Shown here piece by piece: positions 1 to 7,195 of a DNA stretch of 11,436 nucleotides (positions are counted from its first letter, which is position 1; each line of letters opens with the position of its first letter). A program made the position numbers and the translations under genes. Origin of the DNA: a bacterium (GTDB lineage Bacteria; Pseudomonadota; Alphaproteobacteria; Rs-D84; CACZYB01); NCBI GenBank assembly GCA_024692925.1, contig JAILLX010000058.1, positions 1 through 11,436 on the forward strand. The letters run 5' to 3'. The notes under the pieces were generated by a model. It was given only the letters and a program-made list of their open reading frames with translations. It was not told the DNA's origin and searched no databases.

Positions 1-148
1 CCATTAAAAATTTTTGATACTCTTCTGGTATAGTTGCTAAATTATTATTTTTAAGCATAGCATTTACAAAGTCGATTTTTGCAGTATTTGCCTTTTCAAA
101 TTTAATTCCGTTTTGAAGTATATCATAAATCTGAGACAAAGTATCCAT
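1..148 (-). CDS. SUKH/SMI1-KNR4-like protein, N-terminal part only
   Basis: This is the beginning of a minus-strand gene that runs off the left edge; 49 codons are visible from the ATG at 148-146. A strong ribosome binding site (AGGGAG on the minus strand, 157-162) lies 8 nt upstream and overlaps the end of the preceding gene, whose TAA is at 150-152, so the two are coupled. The visible peptide is a short amphipathic start followed by a segment ending I-P-E-E-Y-Q-K-F-L. That resembles the LP-x-x-Y-x-x-F-L signature near the N-terminus of SUKH-superfamily (SMI1/KNR4, YrhA-like) proteins, many of which are immunity proteins. The diagnostic Asn-Gly after this motif would lie beyond the edge, so the family assignment is tentative. 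That a gene starts here is much better supported than what it encodes. Confidence 0.6.
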   Translation of the reverse strand, partial: MDTLSQIYDILQNGIKFEKANTAKIDFVNAMLKNNNLATIPEEYQKFLM

Positions 149-149
149 A

Positions 150-716
150 TTAAAATCTCCCTGAATTTTTAAGGAACATTGTGCTTCCAATTTCTGACAT
201 TTTATCAGCTGAAGTATTTCCACCCGCACCGGCAAATCCCTTTAATGCAGGAAGAAAAATCAATCCATCCGGATTTGGAACATAAAGTTCTGTTGGAAGT
301 AAAAATCCATTATTTTTATCATACCCAGGATGTTCCTTGTTAAACGATAAAATTTGTTCATCAATAAAGGTATCAAGTATCTGTTTAAATGGTCTTGTCC
401 TTATTAAAAACATATTAGAAAATTCAAGTTTTCCACCATATTCAAGCGGTTTTTTAAGGTATATTGTTATATTTTCTGGAAACAAACCATTGTGTAATTC
501 TTCAATAGTTTCAATTGGAAAATTCGCATCCATAAGTTGGCTTATATTATTATATGAAACATATTGCATAAGTTTTTTTGAAATTTTGAAAAAGTCTTCC
601 CTGAACGATTTTGCATCAAGAATATTTTTCCCCTGATAAAAAACCTTTGTTATAGGCATTTCCGGAAGCCCAAGTTTTGAAATCAAATCGTGATAATATT
701 CTTCACTGAAAAGCAT
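150..716 (-). CDS. Conserved-looking hypothetical protein, 188 aa
   Basis: I do not recognise this family. The start is well fixed: an AGGAGG Shine-Dalgarno (minus strand, 725-730) sits 8 nt before the ATG and overlaps the TAG of the upstream gene, leaving only 12 nt between the two genes. There is no signal peptide and no obvious membrane helix, so a cytoplasmic protein is likely. The N-terminal ~75 residues look helical. A middle segment (about 80-125) mixes charged strands and a helix. The C-terminal third has a compact hydrophobic and Gly-rich patch (P-N-P-D-G-L-I-F-L-P at 147-156, then G-F-A-G-A-G-G at 160-166). It is the third gene of the minus-strand cluster, and the partial SUKH-like gene follows it after 1 nt. 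A toxin/immunity-type pairing with that gene is possible but rests only on adjacency. Confidence 0.75.
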   Translation of the reverse strand: MLFSEEYYHDLISKLGLPEMPITKVFYQGKNILDAKSFREDFFKISKKLMQYVSYNNISQLMDANFPIETIEELHNGLFPENITIYLKKPLEYGGKLEFSNMFLIRTRPFKQILDTFIDEQILSFNKEHPGYDKNNGFLLPTELYVPNPDGLIFLPALKGFAGAGGNTSADKMSEIGSTMFLKNSGRF

Positions 717-724
717 TTATATTG

Positions 725-730
725 CCTCCT
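725..730 (-). promoter_or_regulatory. Shine-Dalgarno AGGAGG of the 188-aa gene
   Basis: A full-consensus AGGAGG on the minus strand, 8 nt before the ATG at 716. It overlaps the TAG stop (729-731) of the upstream gene, which indicates translational coupling and fixes the start of the downstream gene. Confidence 0.8.
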
Positions 731-1826
731 ATCCTACTTTTTTGGTGGGTGTTTTTCGTGCCTTTTGATTAAAATATTTCATCAAAGTAAGGGTAAAGTT
801 TTTATAACTTTCCAAAACTTCGGTCCCTTGTTTATCCGGTAATATATCAGTTAAATTCGGAAGTTCAGAGTGGTTCATAAATCTTACAACATCAACACCA
901 ATTTCCTCCCATTTCGAATGAATTTCTTCAAAGTTTGAAATAGTCGCATTCGGAATAACAACAATAGGTTTTATCATAATTCCGTTGTCTTCAGGAAGAA
1001 CTTCGTTAATCATATTTTGAACAATATTTGCAACATTTTTCATTTCCCAAACCGGGGACGTAAATTTCTTTTCATTTGTAAACCACGATGGCGAGTCATT
1101 TCCAGATGAAATTTCATTTGCAATCATATCACCACTTTCCATCAATATCATACCAAGTATCAAAGTATCACTTTCGGCAATTGACACAAAATCTACATCG
1201 GTATTTGCAATTACCTGAGCCCCAATATTTTCATATCCATTATCGGTTAAAATATCGCCAATCATATTTTTGTAAACATCAAGTGCGGTCACAGTATTGT
1301 TCATATTTACAACATTGTTTTCCTCTGATGGTTTTATCTCTTCTTTTACCGGAGTAGGGGTATTATTTGTGGGTATTTGTTGGGCTGGTTGCACAGTTGT
1401 ATTTTCAGCTATCTCTTGTTTTTCAGAAACATTCACAGTTTCTTCGACTTGAGCATTTTCGGGTTTAGGTTGCTGTGGATTTTTATTATTATTATTTCCA
1501 TATAATCCTTCCCATTTTGCGACATCATCTTGTGTAGTGTTATTAAGGAAAGAAGGTCTTTCAAATTTTGCACCAGTATTTGAACTTTGTGTATTTTCTT
1601 CTATTTTTTCTTTTAATGTAAAAATTTTTACCGAAGCAAATATATATAGTGATAAATTTATACATGTTGCAATAAGTAAAAATCTATCTCTGGAAAGAAC
1701 AAACATTAATGTTCCAAATGATATTCCATCAAATTTAACCCCCCACCATGCATTAAGCCAATACATAATCGGAGCAATCAAAATTATTGTTATAATAGAA
1801 AAATATAAAAGTTTTTTCTTTATCAT
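729..1826 (-). CDS. Membrane-anchored protein with degenerate NERD/nuclease-like C-terminal domain
   Basis: A 365-aa protein in three parts. Residues 7-27 and about 48-68 are hydrophobic helices forming an N-terminal hairpin, with basic residues (M-I-K-K-K) before the first. Residues about 72-178 are a low-complexity, Asn/Gln/Glu/Pro-rich linker. Residues about 178-330 look like a compact alpha/beta domain. Its order of elements resembles NERD-type PD-(D/E)xK domains: a helix, a strand with D-V-D-F (210-213), a strand I-L-G-M-I, then S-P-V-W-E (257-261) leading a long helix, a strand P-I-V-V-I-P-N (287-293), and V-D-V-V-R-F followed by L-P-N-L. The E-x-K expected on the second core strand is absent (G-M-I there), so nuclease activity is doubtful. 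The start ATG overlaps the upstream TGA (ATGA), with AAGGAT upstream. Topology and gene call are reasonably firm; the fold is inference. Confidence 0.8.
   Translation of the reverse strand: MIKKKLLYFSIITIILIAPIMYWLNAWWGVKFDGISFGTLMFVLSRDRFLLIATCINLSLYIFASVKIFTLKEKIEENTQSSNTGAKFERPSFLNNTTQDDVAKWEGLYGNNNNKNPQQPKPENAQVEETVNVSEKQEIAENTTVQPAQQIPTNNTPTPVKEEIKPSEENNVVNMNNTVTALDVYKNMIGDILTDNGYENIGAQVIANTDVDFVSIAESDTLILGMILMESGDMIANEISSGNDSPSWFTNEKKFTSPVWEMKNVANIVQNMINEVLPEDNGIMIKPIVVIPNATISNFEEIHSKWEEIGVDVVRFMNHSELPNLTDILPDKQGTEVLESYKNFTLTLMKYFNQKARKTPTKKVG
837..1295 (-). other. NERD-like / PD-(D/E)xK-like domain, catalytic residues apparently lost
   Basis: Codons 178-330 of the 365-aa gene. What is visible is one conserved-looking acidic residue after a strand (D-V-D-F, 210-213), no E-x-K on the next strand, a S-P motif before a long helix (257-258), and two later hydrophobic strands. 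The likeness to NERD domains is by order of elements, not by a profile match. Confidence 0.35.
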
Positions 1827-3205
1827 TTTTCATTATCCTTGTTTAATTTAACCATATTTTCAGCAATAAGTTTTGCTTGCTTTCTTTCGGCTTCTTCCTC
1901 ATCAAGCATACTAATAACATCTTCATCTTCTATTGCTTTTGCTCCAGCCTTTGATCTGCCATTTGATTCATCCATTATGAATTCTGTTGCATCGGTGAAT
2001 TGGTGAATTTTGTCTTTTCCTTCAAGGTTGAATAAATCAATCATATGTGCATAACCCTTAAGGTAATTTTTACCATCATCCGTAATTTTTCCATCACTAC
2101 CACGGCAATGATTTTTGATAAGTTTTTGACATTCTTGAGCAAGAACTTTTCTTGATGTCTTGGCTTCTTTTGAATAATCAATAATTTTTTTTCTTTTTGT
2201 ATATTTATCATTATCAAGTAATTTTTCGGCTTCTTCTCTGGTAATAGGTTGACCTGCCTGTTGAGCCCCGTTCATCATAACTAAAATATCAGTTTCTTTG
2301 TCTTCATCAAGCTGGTTATTAAGTTGTCTTGTCTGATATTTATTGAAATAAGAAAGTACTTCCTTTTGCATTTTTTTGACATTATATCTTGATGAAAGTT
2401 CAACCCCATTCATCATTTCCGGATCCATAACCTTTAATGTTTCAAAATCATTCCTAAGGTTTTTAACTTCATCTTGCCACACTTTCCATTTTTCAAGCAT
2501 ATCATTTCTTGCATCAATAAGTTCGTATCTTAATTTCCATGGAATTATGATAAGTTGATTAAGGGCAGGTTGTATAATTTCCAAAAATTGGTCAAGTTCT
2601 GAAATCCCAGATGTAATTTTACCTTCGACCTTATACTTATACATTTTTTTTATATCATCAGTTTTTGGTCGGGACGGATCAAAAAATTCAATACCATCCT
2701 CGCTTTCTTCTTCACCAATATTTGCTTCGTAATTGGATGTTTCATTTTCATTAATGTCGAATTGAAAATTCTTTACTGCACCATCAACATATTTTTGAAT
2801 ATCTTCAATTGAAGTACCTTTTCCAAATTTTTCCTTAACTTCCTTAACAATTTCATCCTTTGTTTGAATATCCATTCCAGCTTCAAACACAGATTGAAGT
2901 ATACTATCAAGATTTTTATTTTCTTCATCAGCGAATTTTTTTGTGCGGGCGTCAAAGCCATCCTTTCCACCCTTTTCAATATCGCCATTAAGGTAGGATA
3001 AAGCATCATTGTAAACAGGCAAAAATTTGGCATTTGTCTTGTCATCTTTAAGTTTCATTATTTCCTTAATAGCCTCATCTTTTGGCATTCTTTGGATAAT
3101 AGAATTAATCTTCTCAATTTCAGACAAGATTTTCCCTTCAAACTCCTTTTTTAAAGAGTTTTTTGACTCTGTATTTTTTTTGTCATTATCTAAATTTTCT
3201 ACCAT
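1823..3205 (-). CDS. Charged cytoplasmic protein of unknown function, 460 aa
   Basis: I do not recognise this family. The protein has no signal peptide or convincing membrane helix and is very rich in Lys, Glu and Asp, so it is likely cytoplasmic. Residues 1-60 look like a helical, coiled-coil-prone start. Residues 112-147 form amphipathic helices, then a very acidic stretch (about 152-173) separates the N-terminal part from a middle region (200-295) with long helices rich in Trp, Leu and charged residues. The C-terminal part (320-460) is again helical and ends in an acidic then Lys/Glu-rich tail. It has two close cysteines (C359, C367). It is the first gene of the minus-strand cluster; an AAGGTG motif lies 4 nt before the ATG, and its TGA overlaps the next ATG. 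Its position opposite the secretion-type operon suggests a cytoplasmic partner or substrate, which is inference only. Confidence 0.8.
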   Translation of the reverse strand: MVENLDNDKKNTESKNSLKKEFEGKILSEIEKINSIIQRMPKDEAIKEIMKLKDDKTNAKFLPVYNDALSYLNGDIEKGGKDGFDARTKKFADEENKNLDSILQSVFEAGMDIQTKDEIVKEVKEKFGKGTSIEDIQKYVDGAVKNFQFDINENETSNYEANIGEEESEDGIEFFDPSRPKTDDIKKMYKYKVEGKITSGISELDQFLEIIQPALNQLIIIPWKLRYELIDARNDMLEKWKVWQDEVKNLRNDFETLKVMDPEMMNGVELSSRYNVKKMQKEVLSYFNKYQTRQLNNQLDEDKETDILVMMNGAQQAGQPITREEAEKLLDNDKYTKRKKIIDYSKEAKTSRKVLAQECQKLIKNHCRGSDGKITDDGKNYLKGYAHMIDLFNLEGKDKIHQFTDATEFIMDESNGRSKAGAKAIEDEDVISMLDEEEAERKQAKLIAENMVKLNKDNEK

Positions 3206-3223
3206 AAAACACCTTAATTTTAT

Positions 3224-3252
3224 TTGATTATTTTAAATCTATTGTTTATTAT
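3224..3252 (+). promoter_or_regulatory. Putative sigma70-type promoter for the membrane-protein operon
   Basis: TTGATT (3224-3229) and TATTAT (3247-3252) are 17 bp apart, giving a leader of roughly 20 nt before the ATG at 3280. An alternative -10, TATACT (3252-3257), lies at a poorer distance. The -10 box overlaps that of the opposing promoter. Confidence 0.45.
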
Positions 3253-3276
3253 ATACTAAAAAGGAGAGAGAGGCAA
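3248..3276 (-). promoter_or_regulatory. Putative sigma70-type promoter for the minus-strand cluster
   Basis: Read on the minus strand, TTGCCT (3271-3276) and a perfect TATAAT (3248-3253) are 17 bp apart. This would start transcription about 35 nt before the ATG at 3205. The region is AT-rich, so chance -10 matches are expected; the correct spacing to a 4/6 -35 box makes this more than a single-box match. Confidence 0.45.
3261..3273 (+). promoter_or_regulatory. Purine-rich ribosome binding site of the 88-aa gene
   Basis: An unbroken purine run containing AAGGAG and GAGAGAGG lies 6 to 13 nt before the ATG at 3280. It supports that start and suggests strong initiation at the head of the operon. 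Confidence 0.7.
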
Positions 3277-3279
3277 GAA

Positions 3280-3546
3280 ATGTTTTCTGGAAATTTTAAA
3301 TTTTTAATGCTTTTGCTAAGTGTTATTGGTGGGCTTTTTATCATTTCAAAACTCAAATATTTTATATTATTCATTTCATGGAGTGTTATTATATTTTGCC
3401 TTGGAATTCTTTATATCAAAGCAAACAGTAATAATGCCGAACTTCAGGCAAAAATTGATTTTTATTTCAGAAAATTTATGAATTCGAAGTTCGTTGCATT
3501 TATTATTGCTCTTCGTGATAAATTTCAACAACAAGGACGAAAATAA
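3280..3546 (+). CDS. Small two-helix membrane protein, 88 aa, first gene of the operon
   Basis: The protein has two hydrophobic helices, about residues 7-23 and 27-47, split by a short K-L-K turn. A hydrophilic stretch (48-62) and an amphipathic, basic C-terminus with a further hydrophobic patch (F-V-A-F-I-I-A-L, 71-78) follow. Size and helix count are like small inner-membrane T4SS subunits such as VirB3, but I see no sequence motif that identifies it as one, and there is no pilin-type signal cleavage site. It heads the plus-strand operon with its own strong ribosome binding site. Its TAA (3544-3546) is immediately followed by the start codon of the next gene, which strongly links the two. 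A role as an accessory or assembly subunit for the VirB6-like proteins is inference from position. Confidence 0.75.
   Translation: MFSGNFKFLMLLLSVIGGLFIISKLKYFILFISWSVIIFCLGILYIKANSNNAELQAKIDFYFRKFMNSKFVAFIIALRDKFQQQGRK
3533..3537 (+). promoter_or_regulatory. Ribosome binding site supporting the TTG start of gene A
   Basis: AAGGA ends 9 nt before the TTG at 3547, which directly abuts the TAA of the preceding gene. The next in-frame ATG (3619) lies inside the first hydrophobic helix and would leave it without its basic flank, so TTG is preferred. Confidence 0.65.
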
Positions 3547-5181
3547 TTGGCAGAAAAGACATCAGGCGGATTTTTCAGTATTCTTGGCTCCATTTTTACA
3601 TGGGTAAGATGGGTATTGATGGCTTTGTTTGTCCTTTTGATTTTTATTTTGGGTGTAAACCTATATCCTGTGTTAAAGGATTGTTGGACCTGTAATATTT
3701 TTTCAAGTATATATGATGCATTTTCAATTTTGGGTCGTGAAACATTTAATTATTTTCAGGAAAATGTTTTGGTTTTAATTTCTGTATGTCTTGCTCTTTG
3801 GATTGTGTATGAAACATACAAGGCATTGGAACCAAGTTTAACTTTTCTTGCACCTGATACACCAAAATTTGATGATGGATTTTTCAAAAAAATATATAAA
3901 AAACTTTTCCTAACTACTGCGGTTATTGGACTTGTCATTTTAAATGACCCAAGAAATGTCTTTTCAAATACATTTGAATTAACTCTTGATTTTGGAAGCA
4001 GTATAAGTCGTGAATTTATTCGAAAGAAGATAATTAATAAATCTGAAATTCCACCGGAATGTGTCGAAACTTCTCGTGATTTGGTTTATTCATCTGATGG
4101 TGTCCTTTCGGATAATACCCGTGATGATATGGTTTGTCTTTTAAGGGAAGTTAATCTACTTCGTCATGATTATATGGATATTGGTATTGCTTTGGTCGAG
4201 TATGCAAAACCTTCTCTTATAAGAACTTTCAGTGATGCTTTTATTGCAAAGGTTGCGACATGGGGTATTGGAAAAGTTATTGCATCTAAATTCAGTCCTA
4301 AGTGGTTTAAAAAACAGGAAAAGAAATTAGAAAAACTTAGTAAGGATCCCGAAAAAAATAAAAAACGAATTGAGAAGTTAAAAAAGGTTGTTGATGAAGC
4401 CAAAGATGATCTTGAAAAAGGTGGTGGCAAACAAAAACGTGCAAAAAAACTTGGTAAATTTGTTTCAAAGCAGTCAACCAAAGTTGCAATAGGTACTGCT
4501 ATTGTCGAATTTCTTTTGGATGAAGATGTTCGAATGGGGGTTGCCGGACTTGGACTTGTGATTGGGCTTTTCATAATCAATATGTTTTTTGCATTTATAA
4601 TTATTGAAAAGATTTTATTTTTAGGTGTGTCGATTTTGCTTCTTCCTCTTTTGGCGGCATGTTATATTTTTGAGCAAACTCGAAATTTTGCGACTAAGTC
4701 ATTACAGGATACTTTCAGTTTTGCAATCGGGCTTATTTTTATGAGCTTGGCTATGGTTATGTGTGCAGAAATAAATGATTGGATTTTGGGTGGAATGTTT
4801 TCTGCTCCAAATGATATAAATATTTCCCGTACGACACAGGCACTTGCTTTGATAAAGGCTGGTGACATAGAAGGATTTAATAAACTTGTTGCAACAGATT
4901 GGTATTTTATTTATGTCATTTTTGTGATAGGCGTTGATGCACTTTTGATTAAATCCGCAGGTACTTTTGCATCGTGGTTTAACGGCTCTATTTCAGACTC
5001 TGACCTTGTAAAACCATTATGGAAAATGGGAACATCCGCATATAAAACAACGACATCTGTTGTGCGTGAAATAAAATCTTATGCAAAATATGGTTATAAT
5101 TCCGGTCGTGAAAAGGGTGGAATGATTGACGAATTTTTCAAAAAATTTAGTAAAAGAAAGGAAAATAAAAATGAAGAATAA
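3547..5181 (+). CDS. VirB6/TrbL-like T4SS inner-membrane protein A, with coiled-coil insert
   Basis: A 544-aa polytopic membrane protein, proposed as a channel component of a type IV secretion system. It starts with TTG. An uncleaved N-terminal anchor (about 20-38) leads to the CxxC motif (C46, C49). Helices follow at about 72-92 and 119-134, with a Lys-rich loop between them that should be cytoplasmic. An extracytoplasmic segment carries C172 and C197 (D-D-M-V-C-L). The hydrophobic core (about 330-415) contains Y-I-F-E-Q-T-R-N-F (373-381), the counterpart of the YAF...KSF motif in B-D. A last helix (about 450-470) precedes a basic tail of some 70 residues. Unique to A is a Lys/Glu-rich, coiled-coil-like insert at about 250-312. 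It directly abuts the 88-aa gene upstream, and gene B starts 11 nt before its end. The VirB6 assignment rests on topology, tandem paralogy and the motif, not on a profile search. Confidence 0.85.
   Translation: MAEKTSGGFFSILGSIFTWVRWVLMALFVLLIFILGVNLYPVLKDCWTCNIFSSIYDAFSILGRETFNYFQENVLVLISVCLALWIVYETYKALEPSLTFLAPDTPKFDDGFFKKIYKKLFLTTAVIGLVILNDPRNVFSNTFELTLDFGSSISREFIRKKIINKSEIPPECVETSRDLVYSSDGVLSDNTRDDMVCLLREVNLLRHDYMDIGIALVEYAKPSLIRTFSDAFIAKVATWGIGKVIASKFSPKWFKKQEKKLEKLSKDPEKNKKRIEKLKKVVDEAKDDLEKGGGKQKRAKKLGKFVSKQSTKVAIGTAIVEFLLDEDVRMGVAGLGLVIGLFIINMFFAFIIIEKILFLGVSILLLPLLAACYIFEQTRNFATKSLQDTFSFAIGLIFMSLAMVMCAEINDWILGGMFSAPNDINISRTTQALALIKAGDIEGFNKLVATDWYFIYVIFVIGVDALLIKSAGTFASWFNGSISDSDLVKPLWKMGTSAYKTTTSVVREIKSYAKYGYNSGREKGGMIDEFFKKFSKRKENKNEE
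4294..4482 (+). other. Lys/Glu-rich coiled-coil insert specific to gene A
   Basis: Codons 250-312 of gene A encode a long, highly charged helical stretch with leucines and valines at heptad-like spacing and a G-G-G break at 292-294. B, C and D have nothing like it at this place, which lies between the two-cysteine loop and the hydrophobic core. Confidence 0.6.
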
Positions 5182-7195
5182 ATTTGCATTTTTGTTTTTT
5201 GCTTTCCTAACTATCTTTTCCGGTAATGCCTTTGCATCCAATTGTTCATATAATGATGCAATTGTTTATTTTTCATCGCCAAGTGTTGTGCTTTCATCAT
5301 ATAATAAAAATTATTATTGCAGTGATATTTTATATCTTATCAATTCCAAAAAGGGAAATATTGAACTTAGTGAGTATAAAAAATTATACCCTAAAAAAGT
5401 ATCAAAAAATATTGATTATTTAAGAAGTATTGGTATTACTCCAAATATATTTGATGAATATATTGAAGAAGAAAATTATGATGCTTTTGCAACACGAATT
5501 GAAACTGATACTTATATAAAAACATTAATAGACAATTTCCGTGCTGATGAAAAATTGTATGTTGTCACATCGCAATCTTTGGAACCAAGTGATTTATTTG
5601 ATAATAACAATATTGGTGATATTGTAAATTCGGAAAAAAATTATAAAAATTGTATAAAAACAAAAAATTCTAAACCAAGTGAAAGTTCTCTTTACTCATC
5701 GGATAGTATTGGTTATAACCAAATAATTTCTGCAATTCCTTCGGCATTAAAGCCGGTTGTTGTTTCAGGTTCCATCTTACAAAATATTTTTGAAATGGAT
5801 GTCGCAACAATAGAGGATAATAGGGCACTTGGGGAATCAAATTTGCGATTAATAAGTTTTTCAAATGAAATTTTTGAAAAAAATAATTCTACATCTGTTG
5901 AATGGAAACAATCTGTTTGCAAGCCTAATACATTAAATGAAAAAGTAAAAAGAAATAGTACTTGCTATCTTTGTCCGTATATTGTGATGATATTCAATGA
6001 AATATCTTTAATTTTCAATTATATGTATACAACATTCAAATATACTATGATTGTATTTTTAATAGTTTTTGGTGCCTTGTTTATGGTGTTTGAATTTTTA
6101 AAAGGTTTTTCATCGCTTCCATTTTCGGCTGATTTTTCAAGTTATCCAAAATCTATTGCAAAAAAATTACAGGCAATTTTGATTGTTGTCACATTGGTTT
6201 GGGTTCCACCAAGAATGCTTTTTTCTTGGACCATACAACCTGTCTTGGATTTAACGCTTTATATTTCTGATACTATTATGGAGGTTGGCAATACAAAAGG
6301 AACAGAATTCAAATGTGATGGAAACACTATTGTTGATAAGATAAATCAACAACGCATTGATGAACATAAGGAAATGATGGTTCCTCCGATTGTAAAACAG
6401 CGACAACTTGCAAATTTAACATCTTTTGATGATAGTGTGATTTTATCCAAAACAACTATGGGAAATATTATATGCTTTTTAAATAATACATTAGAGTCAA
6501 ATGGTCGTCAAATGACAATGGGTGAAGTTTTGGTGACAAATGCATTTGATTTTAATGTAGATTATGAAAATCGTTTTCTTGGCTTCATTTTTGGTATAAT
6601 AATATTTGGTTTGTATTTTTTAATAAGTATTATGATTTCATTTTATATTTTGGATGGACTTCTTGAATTTTTAAAGATTGCAATTATGTGGCCATTTTAT
6701 GTTTTTGGATATGCTTTTCCAGTCGTAAAGTTTAATGTAAAAAGTATAATGAATACGGCAAAAAGTTTTGGTTTAACAATGGTAAACCTTGCTGTATTTT
6801 CAATGTTTAATTCAGCATTATTAAATAGTTTTTATTTTGTTGGAACAAAGAAGAATTTGCTTAGTATTTTAAATGAAGCTATTGAAAAAAATGATGTTTC
6901 AATTATACTTTCTAATATGCCGACTGATTTACTTGCAATAACACAATTCTTGTTTATTATATATTGTATTTACTATATTTATTCACAGCTTGGCAAATTT
7001 GCAAGCAGTTATGGTGGATCAATGGGTGGTATCAGTATTGGAGACAATATAAGGGGCATAATCAATTCTTCACGAAAGACGTTGGCTTCTGTTTCTCGTG
7101 AGGAAAAAGGTGCCAAAAAATCTCCGGCACAGGATGATGATAAAAAGGAAGAAGAACAGGAATCTGAACAACCAAAGGAAACAGAAAATGAATAA
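5171..7195 (+). CDS. VirB6/TrbL-like T4SS protein B, with cysteine-rich N-terminal domain
   Basis: A 674-aa protein starting at ATG 5171, not at the upstream in-frame ATG 5126. This start has AAAGGAAA upstream and opens directly with a signal peptide (K-N-K, hydrophobic core, A-F-A at 20-22). Residues 23-268 are an extracytoplasmic domain with C25, C50, C161 and C250, ending in the CxxC motif (C265, C268). Helices at about 288-308 and 333-346 flank a Lys-containing cytoplasmic loop; W-T-I-Q-P-V-L-D follows the second. Then come an extracytoplasmic loop with C382 and C435 (N-I-I-C-F), a hydrophobic core (about 470-555) with Y-A-F-P-V-V-K-F (514-521), a last helix (587-606) and a hydrophilic tail that turns strongly acidic (654-674). 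It overlaps A by 11 nt and C by 8 nt. The N-terminal domain is shared with C only. Proposed function: T4SS inner-membrane channel subunit. Confidence 0.87.
   Translation: MKNKFAFLFFAFLTIFSGNAFASNCSYNDAIVYFSSPSVVLSSYNKNYYCSDILYLINSKKGNIELSEYKKLYPKKVSKNIDYLRSIGITPNIFDEYIEEENYDAFATRIETDTYIKTLIDNFRADEKLYVVTSQSLEPSDLFDNNNIGDIVNSEKNYKNCIKTKNSKPSESSLYSSDSIGYNQIISAIPSALKPVVVSGSILQNIFEMDVATIEDNRALGESNLRLISFSNEIFEKNNSTSVEWKQSVCKPNTLNEKVKRNSTCYLCPYIVMIFNEISLIFNYMYTTFKYTMIVFLIVFGALFMVFEFLKGFSSLPFSADFSSYPKSIAKKLQAILIVVTLVWVPPRMLFSWTIQPVLDLTLYISDTIMEVGNTKGTEFKCDGNTIVDKINQQRIDEHKEMMVPPIVKQRQLANLTSFDDSVILSKTTMGNIICFLNNTLESNGRQMTMGEVLVTNAFDFNVDYENRFLGFIFGIIIFGLYFLISIMISFYILDGLLEFLKIAIMWPFYVFGYAFPVVKFNVKSIMNTAKSFGLTMVNLAVFSMFNSALLNSFYFVGTKKNLLSILNEAIEKNDVSIILSNMPTDLLAITQFLFIIYCIYYIYSQLGKFASSYGGSMGGISIGDNIRGIINSSRKTLASVSREEKGAKKSPAQDDDKKEEEQESEQPKETENE
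5237..5974 (+). other. N-terminal extracytoplasmic domain of B, shared with C
   Basis: Codons 23-268 of gene B. Matching landmarks in C are a cysteine just after the signal peptide, Y-Y-C-x-D-I-L-Y-L (48-56; F-Y-C-W-E-I-R-Y-L in C), L-R-S-I-G-I-T-P (84-91; L-R-K-L-G-I-T-P in C), A-L-K-P-V-V-V (192-198; A-L-K-P-V-G-V in C), and the final C plus CxxC group. Confidence 0.75.

Noticed and set aside
337..636. Open frame of 99 codons on the plus strand
   Set aside because: It is antisense to the 188-aa gene, which has a consensus Shine-Dalgarno and operon spacing.
1537..1851. Open frame of 104 codons on the plus strand
   Set aside because: It is antisense to the N-terminal region of the 365-aa protein and has no ribosome binding site; the minus-strand gene has a good start, overlaps and domain structure.
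2773..3045. Open frame of 90 codons on the minus strand
   Set aside because: It is a shifted frame inside the 460-aa gene on the same strand, without its own ribosome binding site.
3206..3279. Riboswitch, small RNA or terminator in the intergenic region
   Set aside because: It is only 74 bp, with no stable GC-containing stem or U-tract hairpin visible; two promoters and two ribosome binding sites account for most of it.
4170..4580. Open frame of 136 codons on the minus strand
   Set aside because: It lies wholly inside gene A on the opposite strand and has a Ser/Phe-rich composition typical of the complement of Lys/Glu-rich coding sequence, with no supporting context.
5126..5170. Longer N-terminus for gene B from ATG 5126
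   Set aside because: It would put 15 residues before a clean signal peptide, and the ATG at 5171 has its own AAAGGAAA site.
7098..7187. Longer N-terminus for gene C from ATG 7098
   Set aside because: The added 30 residues are a very basic out-of-frame reading of the acidic tail of gene B, and the ATG at 7188 begins a typical signal peptide.
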